64,000 nt of DNA from positions 310,001-374,000 of the forward strand of contig NZ_JBELNZ010000002.1 in assembly GCF_040227235.1 (NCBI RefSeq). Reading direction: 5' to 3'. This document shows, one piece after another, positions 43,839 to 52,934 of this stretch (its first letter is position 1; the number at the start of each line of letters is the position of its first letter). A model generated the notes under the pieces. The model was not told the DNA's origin. It made no database searches and saw only the letters and a program-made list of their open reading frames with translations. Made by a program: the position numbers and the translations under genes. This DNA comes from Parafrigoribacterium_A soli (GTDB lineage Bacteria; Actinomycetota; Actinomycetes; Actinomycetales; Microbacteriaceae).

Positions 43839-44141
43839 TCACTGAAAGCGGAATGCCATCGCGATGTACAGCAGCACAATGACCAGCAGCATCACGGCAC
43901 TCCAGGCGAAATCGAGCGCGATCCCGCCGAATCGCAGCGGCGGCAGAACGCGCCGCGCCGCCTTGATCGGCGGATCCGTGATGACGAAGACGAACTCGGC
44001 GATCACGAGTACAACGCCCTTGGGCCGCCAGTAGCGCGCGAAGCTGCGCACGAGGTCGAGAACGAACCTCACCCACAGTGCAAGGAAATAGAGAAGCAGA
44101 AGATAGTAGATGATGGTCGCGACGAGCGACACGGTACTCAT
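43839..44141 (-). CDS. YggT family membrane protein
   Basis: A 100-residue protein with two hydrophobic segments (about residues 6-28 and 72-96) separated by a conserved cytosolic stretch VRSFARYWRPKG and ITDPPIKAARRVLPPLRFGGIALDFAW. YggT proteins are conserved next to sepF and divIVA; their role is uncertain, with links to osmotic tolerance and division in other bacteria. The gap to sepF is 30 bases. Confidence 0.92.
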   Translation of the reverse strand: MSTVSLVATIIYYLLLLYFLALWVRFVLDLVRSFARYWRPKGVVLVIAEFVFVITDPPIKAARRVLPPLRFGGIALDFAWSAVMLLVIVLLYIAMAFRFQ

Positions 44142-44171
44142 AGGTGTAGCAGCGACCCTGCCGGATTCGCG

Positions 44172-44645
44172 CTAGGCCTGTGCGAAGAACGAGGCGTCGA
44201 CGTCGGGCTCGACCTCGGCCTGCTCGCCGCTCACGGCGACGTGCGCGGGCGACAGCAGGAACACCTTGCTGGTGACCCGCTCGATCTTGCCATACAGGCC
44301 CTGCGACAGTCCGCTGGCGAAGTCCACAAGGCGACGCGCCTCCGGCTCGCTCATCTGCGAAAGGTTGATGATCACCGGGATGCCGTCACGGAAGCTCTCC
44401 GCAATCACCTGGGCATCCTTGTACTGGCGCGGATGCACGGTCAGAATTTCGTTCATTTCCACGGGGGCAGCATTTCTGGTGTTGGTGGGTCGACGCAGTG
44501 GTGTCACGGGGGCGCGAGTGCCCGAGGGCTGAGGAACCGCCTGCGCTACCGGCGCGACGGGTGCGGACGGCGCTGCGTCCTCATAGTCGAACTCTTCATC
44601 TGCCAGACCCAGGTAAACCATGGTCTTGCGCAACGGGTTAGCCAT
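44172..44645 (-). CDS. sepF: Cell division protein SepF
   Basis: A 157-residue protein that links FtsZ filaments to the membrane. Actinobacteria lack FtsA, so SepF is the main anchor. The N-terminal MANPLRKTMVYLGLADEE is the amphipathic membrane-binding helix region, then a variable Pro/Ala linker. The conserved globular domain from about residue 70 carries ILTVHPRQYKDAQVIAESF and VIINLSQM. ATG 44645 is chosen because AGGAGG lies seven bases upstream; the frame stays open to 44675. Confidence 0.95.
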   Translation of the reverse strand: MANPLRKTMVYLGLADEEFDYEDAAPSAPVAPVAQAVPQPSGTRAPVTPLRRPTNTRNAAPVEMNEILTVHPRQYKDAQVIAESFRDGIPVIINLSQMSEPEARRLVDFASGLSQGLYGKIERVTSKVFLLSPAHVAVSGEQAEVEPDVDASFFAQA

Positions 44646-44681
44646 CTTCTTGCCTCCTGTGGTGGAACTGCTCATTCGAGA

Positions 44682-45368
44682 TTAACCGTCGGCCGGCCGC
44701 TTTCCCGTGATTGCCGTGCCGATCCGTAGGTGTGTCGCGCCTTCGAGGATCGCGTCCCGAAAATCGGCCGACATACCGGCGGAGATGAATGTGGCATCCG
44801 GGGCGAGCGTGCGCACGCGTTCGGACGCACTTCGCACCCGCGCGAAGGCCCGCCGCGGTTCTTCGTCGAGCGGTGCGACGGCCATCACTCCGAGGAGACG
44901 GAGGCCGGCCGTCTCGAGAACGCGAGCGGTCAGCTGCTCGAGCTCCACATCCTGCACCCCGCCCCTGCCTGGGTCGTCGGTGAGGTTGAGCTGCACGAAG
45001 CAGTCGACCGAACCATCCTCAGAGGAGAGGGCGTCAACCACCGAGGGTCGATCCAGCGAGTGGATGACCGAGGCATAGGTGCGCACCTGTCGCGCCTTCT
45101 TGCTCTGCAGTTGTCCCACGAAGTGCCAGTCCAGGTCGAGATCGGCGAGTTCCGTGGCCTTCGCCATGGCCTCCTGGTGCCGGTTTTCACCGAAGTCGCG
45201 TACCCCGAGTTCGTGCAGGCGACGAACGAGTCCGGCCGGGTGGAACTTCGTCACGACGATCGTCGTGATCGCCGAGGGCTCACGCCCGGCGATCCGCGCG
45301 GCTTCGTCGACAGAATCCAGCACAAGCCGCAAACGCGAGCCCAGCTCGGCGTCGAACTGCTCCGCCAT
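44682..45368 (-). CDS. YggS/PROSC family pyridoxal phosphate homeostasis protein
   Basis: A 228-residue PLP-binding TIM-barrel protein. The PLP Lys is in ITTIVVTKFHPAGLV (about residue 41); GENRHQEAMAKA and WHFVGQLQSKKARQV are family motifs. It buffers PLP in the cell. ATG 45368 is used; a GTG three bases upstream is possible. It lies 20 bases after ftsZ and 36 before sepF, the usual place, but the pgeF/yfiH gene that often sits between ftsZ and yggS is absent. Confidence 0.94.
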   Translation of the reverse strand: MAEQFDAELGSRLRLVLDSVDEAARIAGREPSAITTIVVTKFHPAGLVRRLHELGVRDFGENRHQEAMAKATELADLDLDWHFVGQLQSKKARQVRTYASVIHSLDRPSVVDALSSEDGSVDCFVQLNLTDDPGRGGVQDVELEQLTARVLETAGLRLLGVMAVAPLDEEPRRAFARVRSASERVRTLAPDATFISAGMSADFRDAILEGATHLRIGTAITGKRPADG

Positions 45369-45388
45369 CACCCGCCGCCGGATTCCCG

Positions 45389-46546
45389 CTACTTGAGGAA
45401 GTCTGGAACGTCCAGATCGTCATCGTCGTCGCCGAAGACGGGATCGCTCTGCGAGGTCGGAAGCTCGGGTTCACCCTGCCAGATCGGCACGGAGCGCACG
45501 CCCTCGTCCGTGGGCGTCTCCTCGGTCGCGCGCTCGGATTCAGCGCCCTCTGGAGCATCCACGAAGTTGGAGCGGTGTCCCACCTTCTTCACGACCGGTT
45601 CGCCGCCGTCAAAACCGGCGGCGATGACCGTGACGCGTACCTCATCGCCAAGCGTGTCGTCGATGACGGCACCGAAGATGATGTTCGCCTCCGGATGCAC
45701 GGCCTCCTGAACGAGTCTGGCCGCGTCGTTGATCTCGAAGATTCCGAGGTTCGACCCGCCCTGGATCGAGAGCAGCACGCCGTGCGCACCGTCGATGCTG
45801 GCCTCGAGCAGTGGAGATGCCACGGCCAGCTCCGCGGCCTTGATGGCCCGGTCCGCCCCGCGGGAGGATCCGATGCCCATGAGGGCCGATCCGGCACCCT
45901 GCATGACGGACTTGACGTCCGCGAAGTCGAGGTTGATGAGGCCAGGCGTCGTGATGAGGTCGGTGATGCCCTGCACGCCGGCGAGAAGTACCTGGTCGGC
46001 CGTTGCGAATGCCTCGAGGAAGCTGATGCCACGGTCGCTGATTTCGAGCAGGCGGTCGTTCGGCACGACGATGAGGGTGTCGACCTCGCTCTTGAGCGCG
46101 GTGACTCCAACCTCGGCCTGGGCGGCCCTGCGCTTGCCCTCGAAGCCGAACGGCCGCGTCACGACTCCGATGGTCAGCGCGCCGATGGACTTCGCGATGC
46201 GCGCCACGACGGGAGCGCCACCGGTGCCTGTTCCGCCGCCCTCGCCGGCGGTGACGAATACCATGTCGGCGCCGGCCAGCGCCTCTTCGATCTCCTCCGC
46301 GTGATCCTCGGCGGCACGACGACCGACCTCGGGATCGGCACCCGCACCGAGACCGCGGGTGATCTCGCGACCGACGTCAAGTTTCACGTCCGCGTCGCTC
46401 ATGAGCAGCGCCTGAGCGTCGGTGTTGATCGCGATGAACTCCACCCCGCGCAGCCCGAGTTCGATCATTCGGTTGACGGCGTTCACGCCGCCGCCTCCGA
46501 TGCCGACGACCTTGATCACGGCGAGGTAGTTCTGGTTTGATGTCAC
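45389..46546 (-). CDS. ftsZ: Cell division protein FtsZ
   Basis: The 385-residue tubulin-like GTPase that forms the Z-ring. GVGIGGGGVNAVNRMIE-type N-terminus (residues about 13-30), the GTP signature GGGTGTG (103-109) and the T7 loop near DFADVKSVM are intact. A variable acidic linker leads to the conserved C-terminal peptide DLDVPDFLK, the docking site for SepF. GTG 46546 is the start, with GGAGG six bases upstream. A -10 box and a 10-bp hairpin lie upstream, so it has its own promoter inside the dcw cluster. Confidence 0.98.
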   Translation of the reverse strand: MTSNQNYLAVIKVVGIGGGGVNAVNRMIELGLRGVEFIAINTDAQALLMSDADVKLDVGREITRGLGAGADPEVGRRAAEDHAEEIEEALAGADMVFVTAGEGGGTGTGGAPVVARIAKSIGALTIGVVTRPFGFEGKRRAAQAEVGVTALKSEVDTLIVVPNDRLLEISDRGISFLEAFATADQVLLAGVQGITDLITTPGLINLDFADVKSVMQGAGSALMGIGSSRGADRAIKAAELAVASPLLEASIDGAHGVLLSIQGGSNLGIFEINDAARLVQEAVHPEANIIFGAVIDDTLGDEVRVTVIAAGFDGGEPVVKKVGHRSNFVDAPEGAESERATEETPTDEGVRSVPIWQGEPELPTSQSDPVFGDDDDDLDVPDFLK

Positions 46547-46568
46547 GTCCGGCCTCCGACGGGGAACA

Positions 46569-46591
46569 TTAAACCTCTGCTAGAGGCTTAA
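46569..46591 (-). promoter_or_regulatory. Stem-loop in the ftsZ leader
   Basis: TTAAACCTCT (46569-46578) and AGAGGCTTAA (46582-46591) pair at nine of ten positions (the tenth a possible G-U pair) around the three-base loop GCT. It lies 22 bases before the ftsZ start. If transcription starts about 46595, the hairpin is at the very 5' end of the mRNA, where it could protect it from decay; it could also be an operator. Confidence 0.5.
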
Positions 46592-46601
46592 AGTTATGCT
46601 C

Positions 46602-46607
46602 AGTATA
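46602..46607 (-). promoter_or_regulatory. Probable -10 element of ftsZ promoter
   Basis: Minus-strand TATACT is a near-consensus -10 hexamer, 55 bases upstream of the ftsZ GTG, in the 157-base gap between ftsQ and ftsZ. A matching -35 is not clear. Internal ftsZ promoters are well known in actinobacterial dcw clusters. Confidence 0.5.
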
Positions 46608-46703
46608 GCTTTACTGATTCGAAGCTAAGCGCGAGGCGACCGTGGTGCGGTCAAGATAGCCAGCGTGTCGGAAACTGCCGCGACATCCGTCGAAGCAGCA
46701 CGC

Positions 46704-47741
46704 TTATCCGGTGCGGACGACGGCGTTGTTCGGAGCCGAGACGTCGTATTCGACGACGGTGTTCGGGTCCTGGTGCGCGATCAGATCGGCGAGGACCCTG
46801 CCCTTCATCGCGGATCGATCCGCGCTCCCCCACACCACGCGCTGGCCCACCCCATCGAGCACGAGTGTGACATCGTCGTTCGTGCGCGCGGTGACCATGC
46901 CGACCCGCTTCGCTACCGAATCGGGCAGGGCGAGCAGCACCGCGACCGCGGCCTTGAACGCCGTCGAATCGCCCTTGAGCGAGCCGGAATCGATGATCGG
47001 CAAGCCCTGCGGGCGCTCGGTCGAGTGGGAGATCGTGACCCCCGCCGCGTCAACCACGGTGTAGCCAGAGGGCGATTCGAGCACGCCGATGGGTGAACGC
47101 TCGAGGATGTGCACGATGAGCGTGTTCGGTGGAACGGCTTCGGTCACGTAGCTGCGGATCAGTGGAAACTTCGCGAGGTCCGTTTTGATCTCGGCGAAAT
47201 CGAGGAGGGCGAGCGGTGTGCCGAGCTGGTCCTTGAGCGAGGCACGGATATCGGCCGCGCTCACTCGCGAGGCCCCTTCGATCCTGATGGTCTTCAGCGC
47301 GAGCAGCGGCGAGTACACCGCGATGGCAACCAGTGCGCACAGCACGAAAATGGCGCCACCCGCGGTGAGCCAGGCCAGGCGGCGATGACGGCTGCGACGG
47401 GTGAAGCGGCGCACTTCGCTGCGTTCGTAGCGGCGCCTTATTCGCGCGGCCTTCCTCGCCTCGGCAGCGGCGCGTCGCGCGGTGGTGGAGTCTCGAGCCT
47501 CGCCGTTTCGCGCTCGCGACGTCTTCGTCGCCTTGGGCGCTGCTGCGGCCTCTGATGCTGGTGCGGCCTGCGACGTGGTTGCGACCTTGGGCGCGCGCGC
47601 GGTGGTGGACGATTTCCGAGATGCGGACTTCTTCCTCGTCTGCTTCTCGCTCTTCCCGCGGGCACCGCGCGAGTCCGACTCACCGGTGGGCGGCACCTGC
47701 GGTTGCGGCGGGCGGGGATCGAATCCTTCCGGTCTCTTCAT
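46704..47741 (-). CDS. ftsQ: Cell division protein FtsQ
   Basis: A 345-residue bitopic division protein that bridges early and late divisome parts. A long Lys/Arg/Ala-rich cytoplasmic N-terminus (about 125 residues, longer than in E. coli) is followed by one transmembrane helix (AWLTAGGAIFVLCALVAIAVY) and the POTRA domain starting at KTIRIEGASRVSAADI. The second extracellular domain follows (YTVVDAAGVTISHS). ATG 47741 lies ten bases after the murC stop, in the same transcript. Confidence 0.95.
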   Translation of the reverse strand: MKRPEGFDPRPPQPQVPPTGESDSRGARGKSEKQTRKKSASRKSSTTARAPKVATTSQAAPASEAAAAPKATKTSRARNGEARDSTTARRAAAEARKAARIRRRYERSEVRRFTRRSRHRRLAWLTAGGAIFVLCALVAIAVYSPLLALKTIRIEGASRVSAADIRASLKDQLGTPLALLDFAEIKTDLAKFPLIRSYVTEAVPPNTLIVHILERSPIGVLESPSGYTVVDAAGVTISHSTERPQGLPIIDSGSLKGDSTAFKAAVAVLLALPDSVAKRVGMVTARTNDDVTLVLDGVGQRVVWGSADRSAMKGRVLADLIAHQDPNTVVEYDVSAPNNAVVRTG

Positions 47742-47751
47742 CTCGTGCCCG

Positions 47752-49161
47752 CTACCCCTCCGTGCTGCCCGCGGCGCGTTCCAGCGCCGAGATCAGCTGA
47801 GGGATGAGCTGGTAGACATCGCCCCCGCCCATCGGAATGACGAAGTCGCCGGGGCGCACTATCGAGGCTGCATAGTCGACCGCACGCTGCCAGTCGTCCA
47901 TGTAGGTGACCCTGCTCGGATCGCTGAATCGTGCGCTGATCAGTTCACCCGTGACGCCGGGTTCCGGCTCCTCGCGCGCTCCGTAGATCGGAACGATGAT
48001 CGTGTGGTCCGCGAGGCTTTCGAAGGTGTCGGCGAACTCGGCGGCGAGCATCCGGGTTCTGCTGTACAGGTGCGGCTGGAAGATCGGGATGAGCCTGCCC
48101 GCACCCACGACGTCGCGCGCGCCCGAGAGTGCGGCCCTGACCTCGGTGGGGTGATGGGCGAAATCGTCGAAGACCTTGACGCCGGAGACTTCACCGCGAA
48201 GCTCGAATCGGCGCTCCGTGCCTTCAAAGGCGGCGATCGCGTCGAGCGCCACCCTGGGCTCGAATCCAAGGCCGACGAGCACACCGAACGCACCCGCCGC
48301 GTTGGTGGCGTTGTGCAGGCCCGCGACCCTGAGACTCGCGTGATAGTCGACACCGCGCCAGGCCAGATCGAACTCGATCGTCTCGGCTGCGTGCACAGAG
48401 TGGAGTCGCACGTCTGCCCCGGCCGCCTGGCCGAAGGTCGTTACGGCGTCTGAGCGCAACCTCGACGTGATGCTCACCGAGCGCGGGTCATCGCTCGATA
48501 TGACGACGCGTTCACTCGCCTTCTCCGCGAAGGCGATGAAGGCGTCTTCGAACGCTTCCTCGGAGCCATAGTGGTCGAGATGGTCCGGGTCGACGTTCGT
48601 GACGAGCGCGACGGCAGAATCGTAGAGCAGGAACGAGCCGTCCGACTCGTCGGCCTCCACAACGAAGAGCTCTCCCTTGCCCGGTGCGGCACTGAGGCCG
48701 AGCGAGCGGATCACTCCCCCGTTGACAAAGCTCGGGTCTTCGCCGAGCACCCGCAGAGCGGTCACGATCATGGCCGTCGACGTGGTCTTGCCGTGCGCCC
48801 CGGCAACGGCGACGAGCCGGCGACCGCCGGTGAGCCAGGCGAGGGCGCGGGCTCGATGCACGATCGGGATGCCGGCCGCGCGGGCCGCGAGGTATTCGGG
48901 ATTGTCCTCGGCGATGGCACCCGTCACCACGAGCGTGTCGGCGCCGACAACGTGCGCCGCGTCGTGGCCGATTGCGATCGCCACCCCGCGGTCGCGCAAT
49001 CCCTTGACCGTCGCGGTGTCGCGGATGTCGGAGCCCGTCACCGTATGGCCGGCGGCCTGAAGCATCCGGGCGATGCCGCTCATGCCCGCACCACCGATGC
49101 CGACGAAGTGCACGGAGCCCGGATTGTCGGGCATGACCTGGGAGAAGTCGGACTTGATCAT
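47752..49161 (-). CDS. murC: UDP-N-acetylmuramate--L-alanine ligase
   Basis: A 469-residue Mur ligase that adds L-alanine to UDP-MurNAc. The UDP-binding HFVGIGGAGMSGIARML (residues about 18-34), the ATP site AGAHGKTTSTAMI and the central NVDPDHLDHYG are diagnostic for MurC. ATG 49161 overlaps the murG stop by four bases (ATGA); the open frame further upstream is antiphase sequence of murG. Confidence 0.97.
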   Translation of the reverse strand: MIKSDFSQVMPDNPGSVHFVGIGGAGMSGIARMLQAAGHTVTGSDIRDTATVKGLRDRGVAIAIGHDAAHVVGADTLVVTGAIAEDNPEYLAARAAGIPIVHRARALAWLTGGRRLVAVAGAHGKTTSTAMIVTALRVLGEDPSFVNGGVIRSLGLSAAPGKGELFVVEADESDGSFLLYDSAVALVTNVDPDHLDHYGSEEAFEDAFIAFAEKASERVVISSDDPRSVSITSRLRSDAVTTFGQAAGADVRLHSVHAAETIEFDLAWRGVDYHASLRVAGLHNATNAAGAFGVLVGLGFEPRVALDAIAAFEGTERRFELRGEVSGVKVFDDFAHHPTEVRAALSGARDVVGAGRLIPIFQPHLYSRTRMLAAEFADTFESLADHTIIVPIYGAREEPEPGVTGELISARFSDPSRVTYMDDWQRAVDYAASIVRPGDFVIPMGGGDVYQLIPQLISALERAAGSTEG

Positions 49162-50249
49162 CGTTGCCAATGTACCCGGCTCGCGAGGGCATCCCCGACG
49201 AGGTCCACGGTGCGGTCTGCGCCGTCGAGGACGCCGATTGACATGGCCCGTGCGCTCATCTCGGCAAGCCCGGCACGATCGTCGAGAATCGGAACCAGGT
49301 GCTCGACGATCCACGAGGGGGTGAACCCCGCGTTCTCGATCATGTGTGCCGCGCCAGCGCGCACGGCCTCCGCCGCGTTCAACCGCTGCTCGCCGTTCCC
49401 GAAGGCGAGCGGCACGTAGACGGCCGGCACGCCGAGCGCGGTGAGTTCGCTGACGGTGGCGGATCCCGCGCGAGAGACGGCGAGGTCCGTCGCGGCAAAG
49501 GCGAGGTCCATGCGGTCGCAATAGGCGAGCAGCAGGTAGTGCGGGAGCTCGATCTCGCGCCGCTCGAAGCGCTCCCCCGCGATGTGCAGAATCTGCCAAC
49601 CCGCGCCGATGATCGCGGGCGCACCCTCCAAAACCGTCTCGTTGAGATGCTGCGCGCCCTGTGATCCACCTGTCACGAGCAGTACCGGCCTCGAGCCATC
49701 CAGTCCAAAGAAGGCGAGGGCTTCGGCTCGCAGCGCGCGGCGATCGAGTCGCTCGATCTCGCGCCGCAGAGGCATGCCGACGAAGCGCGCGTGCGGCAGC
49801 CTGGTCCCGCGGAACGCGACACCGACGAACCTGCTCAGCCGGCTCCCGAGCCGGTTGGCGATGCCCGGCTTGGCGTTCGCCTCGTGAATCGCCATGGGCA
49901 CGCGCTCACGCTTCGCCGCGACGTAGGCGGGCGCGGAGACATAGCCACCGAACCCGACGACCACGTCGATCTCCAGCTCGCGAATGATTCCGCGAATGAG
50001 CGCGACCGAGCGCGCGAACGCACTGGGAAAGCGCAGCGCGCCGCGATTCGGCCGGCGCGGAAACGGAACCTTGGGAACCACGACGAGTTCGTAGCCGCGC
50101 GCCGGGACGAGCCTGGACTCGAGCCCTTCCTGCGTTCCGAGAACCCGGATGACCGCGTCCGGGTCGCGCTCGACGATGCGGTCGGCCACGGCGAGCAGCG
50201 GGTTGACGTGACCGGCGGTTCCCCCGCCAGCCAGCAGGTACCGGGTCAT
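49158..50249 (-). CDS. murG: UDP-N-acetylglucosamine--N-acetylmuramyl-(pentapeptide) pyrophosphoryl-undecaprenol GlcNAc transferase
   Basis: A 363-residue GT28 glycosyltransferase that converts lipid I to lipid II at the inner face of the membrane. LLAGGGTAGHVNPLLAVAD at the N-terminus, GFGGYVSAPAYVAA, VTGGSQGAQHLNE and AVSRAGSATVSELTALGVPAVYVPL are the family motifs. It overlaps ftsW (stop) and murC (start) by four bases each. Confidence 0.97.
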   Translation of the reverse strand: MTRYLLAGGGTAGHVNPLLAVADRIVERDPDAVIRVLGTQEGLESRLVPARGYELVVVPKVPFPRRPNRGALRFPSAFARSVALIRGIIRELEIDVVVGFGGYVSAPAYVAAKRERVPMAIHEANAKPGIANRLGSRLSRFVGVAFRGTRLPHARFVGMPLRREIERLDRRALRAEALAFFGLDGSRPVLLVTGGSQGAQHLNETVLEGAPAIIGAGWQILHIAGERFERREIELPHYLLLAYCDRMDLAFAATDLAVSRAGSATVSELTALGVPAVYVPLAFGNGEQRLNAAEAVRAGAAHMIENAGFTPSWIVEHLVPILDDRAGLAEMSARAMSIGVLDGADRTVDLVGDALASRVHWQR

Positions 50250-51469
50250 CGCTGTCGACCGAGCTCATCCGCCGGATGCCTCGCGAACGAGAGCACGATA
50301 CCGATGGCGAACAGGGTGGTGACGAGGGCAGAGCCTCCGGCAGAGATCAATGGTAACGGCACACCCAGCACCGGCAGAACGCCGAGCACCACGGCGATGT
50401 TGACGAAGGCCTGGCCGATGATCCAGACCATCACCGCGCTCACCACGAGCTTGGCAAACGGGTCGGGGTTAGCGCGAATGATGCGGACGAACGAGATTGC
50501 GATGACGATGAAGAGGAGGAGCACGACGATGGCGCCGAGAAGGCCGAGCTCCTCGCCGATGATGGCGAAGATGAAGTCATTGTCGGCCTCCGGGAGCCAC
50601 GACCACTTCGCTTTCGAATTGCCGAGCCCGACTCCGAAGACTCCGCCGGAGGCGAGTGCCCACCAGCCGTGTACGGTCTGCCAGCAGCTGCCGGAGTAGT
50701 CATCATTCGACGCGCATCCGCTCGCGAAGGCCTGCCAGCGTTCCTGCCGCGAACTGGTGCCGAAGGCGAAGAAGAGTCCGGCCAGGCCGACCACCAGCAC
50801 GGGGACGGCCAGGAAGCGCAGCCTCACGCCGGCGAAGAAGACGCTGCCGAGCACGATCGAACTGAGGATGATCACGGTGCCCAGGTCGCCGCCGAGCAGC
50901 ACCAGTCCGACGGCGGTTCCGGCGACCGGCACGAGTGGCATGACGAGCTCGCGCCAGTCCTCGAGCACGTCCTGCTTCCTCGACAGGATCAGGGCGAGCC
51001 ACAGCACGAGGGCCACCTTGGCGACCTCGGAGGGCTGCGCATTGAACCAGCCGATGGAGATCCAGTTTTTGTTTCCACCGTGCTCGACGCCGAGCGGGGT
51101 CGCCACCACGAGGAATTGCAGGGCGATGGCGGCGATCATCGCCACGCCCGCCCACCTCTTCCAAAACGCCGCGCGCATCCGGGCGGCGATCAGCATGAGC
51201 GGAACACCGAGCACGGCGAACAGGCCCTGGCGTGCGAAGCCGCTGAAGAAGTCGTCGCTCGCCTTGAAGGATTCGACCGACGACGAGGAGAGCACCATCA
51301 CGAGACCGAAGACGACGAGGAAGAGCGTCGCACCGAGCAGCAGGAAGTAGTTTCTCGTTTCGGTCGCGAAGATCCTGCGCACCGCGACAACCGCGGCCGG
51401 AGCCCGCGAGGGTCTTGGCTCGGGTTCAGGTGCCGGATTGCGGGGAGCGCGAGGAAGGCTGGTCGTCAT
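50246..51469 (-). CDS. ftsW: Peptidoglycan glycosyltransferase FtsW
   Basis: A 407-residue SEDS-family polymerase with about ten transmembrane segments that polymerises lipid II at the septum together with FtsI. GGNKNWISIGWFNAQPSEVAKV, LLGGDLGTVIILSS and the late VLPVLGVPLPLISAGGSALV are SEDS hallmarks. ATG 51469 is preferred, with GGGAGAT upstream. It lies 44 bases inside murD in another frame, an unusually long overlap that should make its translation depend on murD. Confidence 0.95.
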   Translation of the reverse strand: MTTSLPRAPRNPAPEPEPRPSRAPAAVVAVRRIFATETRNYFLLLGATLFLVVFGLVMVLSSSSVESFKASDDFFSGFARQGLFAVLGVPLMLIAARMRAAFWKRWAGVAMIAAIALQFLVVATPLGVEHGGNKNWISIGWFNAQPSEVAKVALVLWLALILSRKQDVLEDWRELVMPLVPVAGTAVGLVLLGGDLGTVIILSSIVLGSVFFAGVRLRFLAVPVLVVGLAGLFFAFGTSSRQERWQAFASGCASNDDYSGSCWQTVHGWWALASGGVFGVGLGNSKAKWSWLPEADNDFIFAIIGEELGLLGAIVVLLLFIVIAISFVRIIRANPDPFAKLVVSAVMVWIIGQAFVNIAVVLGVLPVLGVPLPLISAGGSALVTTLFAIGIVLSFARHPADELGRQR

Positions 51470-52934
51470 CCGACTGATCTCCCAACAAATCGTGCACTGC
51501 AGCGGTGAACCTATTACCCCGATCGGCATAGTTGCTGAACTGGTCCATTGACGCGGCCGCCGGAGCGAGCAGCACTACATCCCCGCTCTGCGCGACCGCG
51601 GCCGACAGCCTTACGGCCGCTGGCATTACCCCTTTAGTGTCGGTCGTGGCGACCTCGAACACCGGGAGTTGTGGCGCGTGTCGCGCGAAAGCCTCCAGCA
51701 GGGATTCGCGGTCCTCGCCGATGAGGATGGCCGCGCGCAGCCGCGAGACCTGCGCCGATACCAGTGCGTCGACATCCACGCCTTTGAACAAGCCCCCCAC
51801 GATCCACACGATGCTCTCGAATGAGCGCAGTGCCGCGGCTGCGGCGTGCGGATTGGTGGCCTTCGAATCGTTGTACCAGCGCACGCCCTCCGCGACCGCG
51901 ACGAGCTCGGTGCGGTGGTGGTCAAGCCTGAAGTCCGCGAGAGCCGAGCGGATGACGCCGGGCTCAACACCGTACGAACGAGCCAGGGCGGATGCCGCAA
52001 GCACGTTCGCGACCATGTGCGAGGAGCCGAGACCCGCGCTCGCCAGTTCGGCGACCGTGGACACCTCCAGGGCGGAGTGATGACGATCGGGCAGGAAGGC
52101 CCGGTCGACCAGGATCCCGTCGACGATGCCGAGATCGCTGGGTCCGGGCACCCCGAGTGTGAACCCGATCGCCCTACAGCCCTCGACGACGTCTGCCTCC
52201 TCGACCATGGCGATGGTTGCGGCATCCTGTTCGTTGAAGACGCAGGCGTGCTTGGTCGCCGTGTAGACCTTCGCCTTCGCCGCTCGATACGCCTCGGCCG
52301 AACCGTGCCAGTCGAGATGGTCATCGGCCAGATTGAGGCACGCGCTCGAATGCGCGGAGATGCTGTCGGCGTAGTGCAGCTGGAAGCTCGAGAGTTCGAC
52401 CACCAGGGCGTCGAAGCCGGCCGGGTAGCGGATCGCATCGAGCACCGGCACGCCGACATTGCCGCAGGCGATCACCCGCTGGCCGGCCGCAGCGAGCATC
52501 GCGGTGACGAGCTGCACAGTGGTCGTCTTGCCATTGGTTCCGGTGACCGTGATCCATTCGGCAGGCTCACCGGTCTTGTCGCGCAGTCGCCAGGCCAGTT
52601 CCACATCGCCCCAGACGGGCACGCCTCGAGTGGCGGCCCAGTCGACCATCGGATGGGACGGGCGGAATCCGGGTGACACGACGAGCAGCTCCGGTTCGAA
52701 CGCTTCGAGAGCCTCGGCCGTCGTCGTCTCCATCAGAGGAACACCGATCACCTCGAGCAACTGGGCGGTCTTCTCGTCCGCGGTGTCGGCGAAGACCTGA
52801 CAGCGGGACCCGAGCTCGGCGAGAGTATCCGCGACGGCGAATCCCGTGACCCCGAGGCCGAGGACCGCCACGCGCAGCCCGGTCCAGTCGTCGTACCAAC
52901 TACTGAGGCCGGCTACCTCGACGGAACTCTTCAT
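51426..52934 (-). CDS. murD: UDP-N-acetylmuramoylalanine--D-glutamate ligase
   Basis: A 502-residue Mur ligase that adds D-glutamate. The N-terminal UDP-binding part has VAVLGLGVTGFAVADTLAELG, the ATP loop is TVTGTNGKTTTVQLV, and NLADDHLDWHGS is the carbamylated-Lys/ligase region; WYNDSKATNPHAAAAAL is diagnostic for MurD. ATG 52934 shares one base with the mraY stop (TGATG). Its tail (about 15 residues, Asp/Gln/Ser-rich) overlaps ftsW. Confidence 0.97.
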   Translation of the reverse strand: MKSSVEVAGLSSWYDDWTGLRVAVLGLGVTGFAVADTLAELGSRCQVFADTADEKTAQLLEVIGVPLMETTTAEALEAFEPELLVVSPGFRPSHPMVDWAATRGVPVWGDVELAWRLRDKTGEPAEWITVTGTNGKTTTVQLVTAMLAAAGQRVIACGNVGVPVLDAIRYPAGFDALVVELSSFQLHYADSISAHSSACLNLADDHLDWHGSAEAYRAAKAKVYTATKHACVFNEQDAATIAMVEEADVVEGCRAIGFTLGVPGPSDLGIVDGILVDRAFLPDRHHSALEVSTVAELASAGLGSSHMVANVLAASALARSYGVEPGVIRSALADFRLDHHRTELVAVAEGVRWYNDSKATNPHAAAAALRSFESIVWIVGGLFKGVDVDALVSAQVSRLRAAILIGEDRESLLEAFARHAPQLPVFEVATTDTKGVMPAAVRLSAAVAQSGDVVLLAPAAASMDQFSNYADRGNRFTAAVHDLLGDQSDDDQPSSRSPQSGT

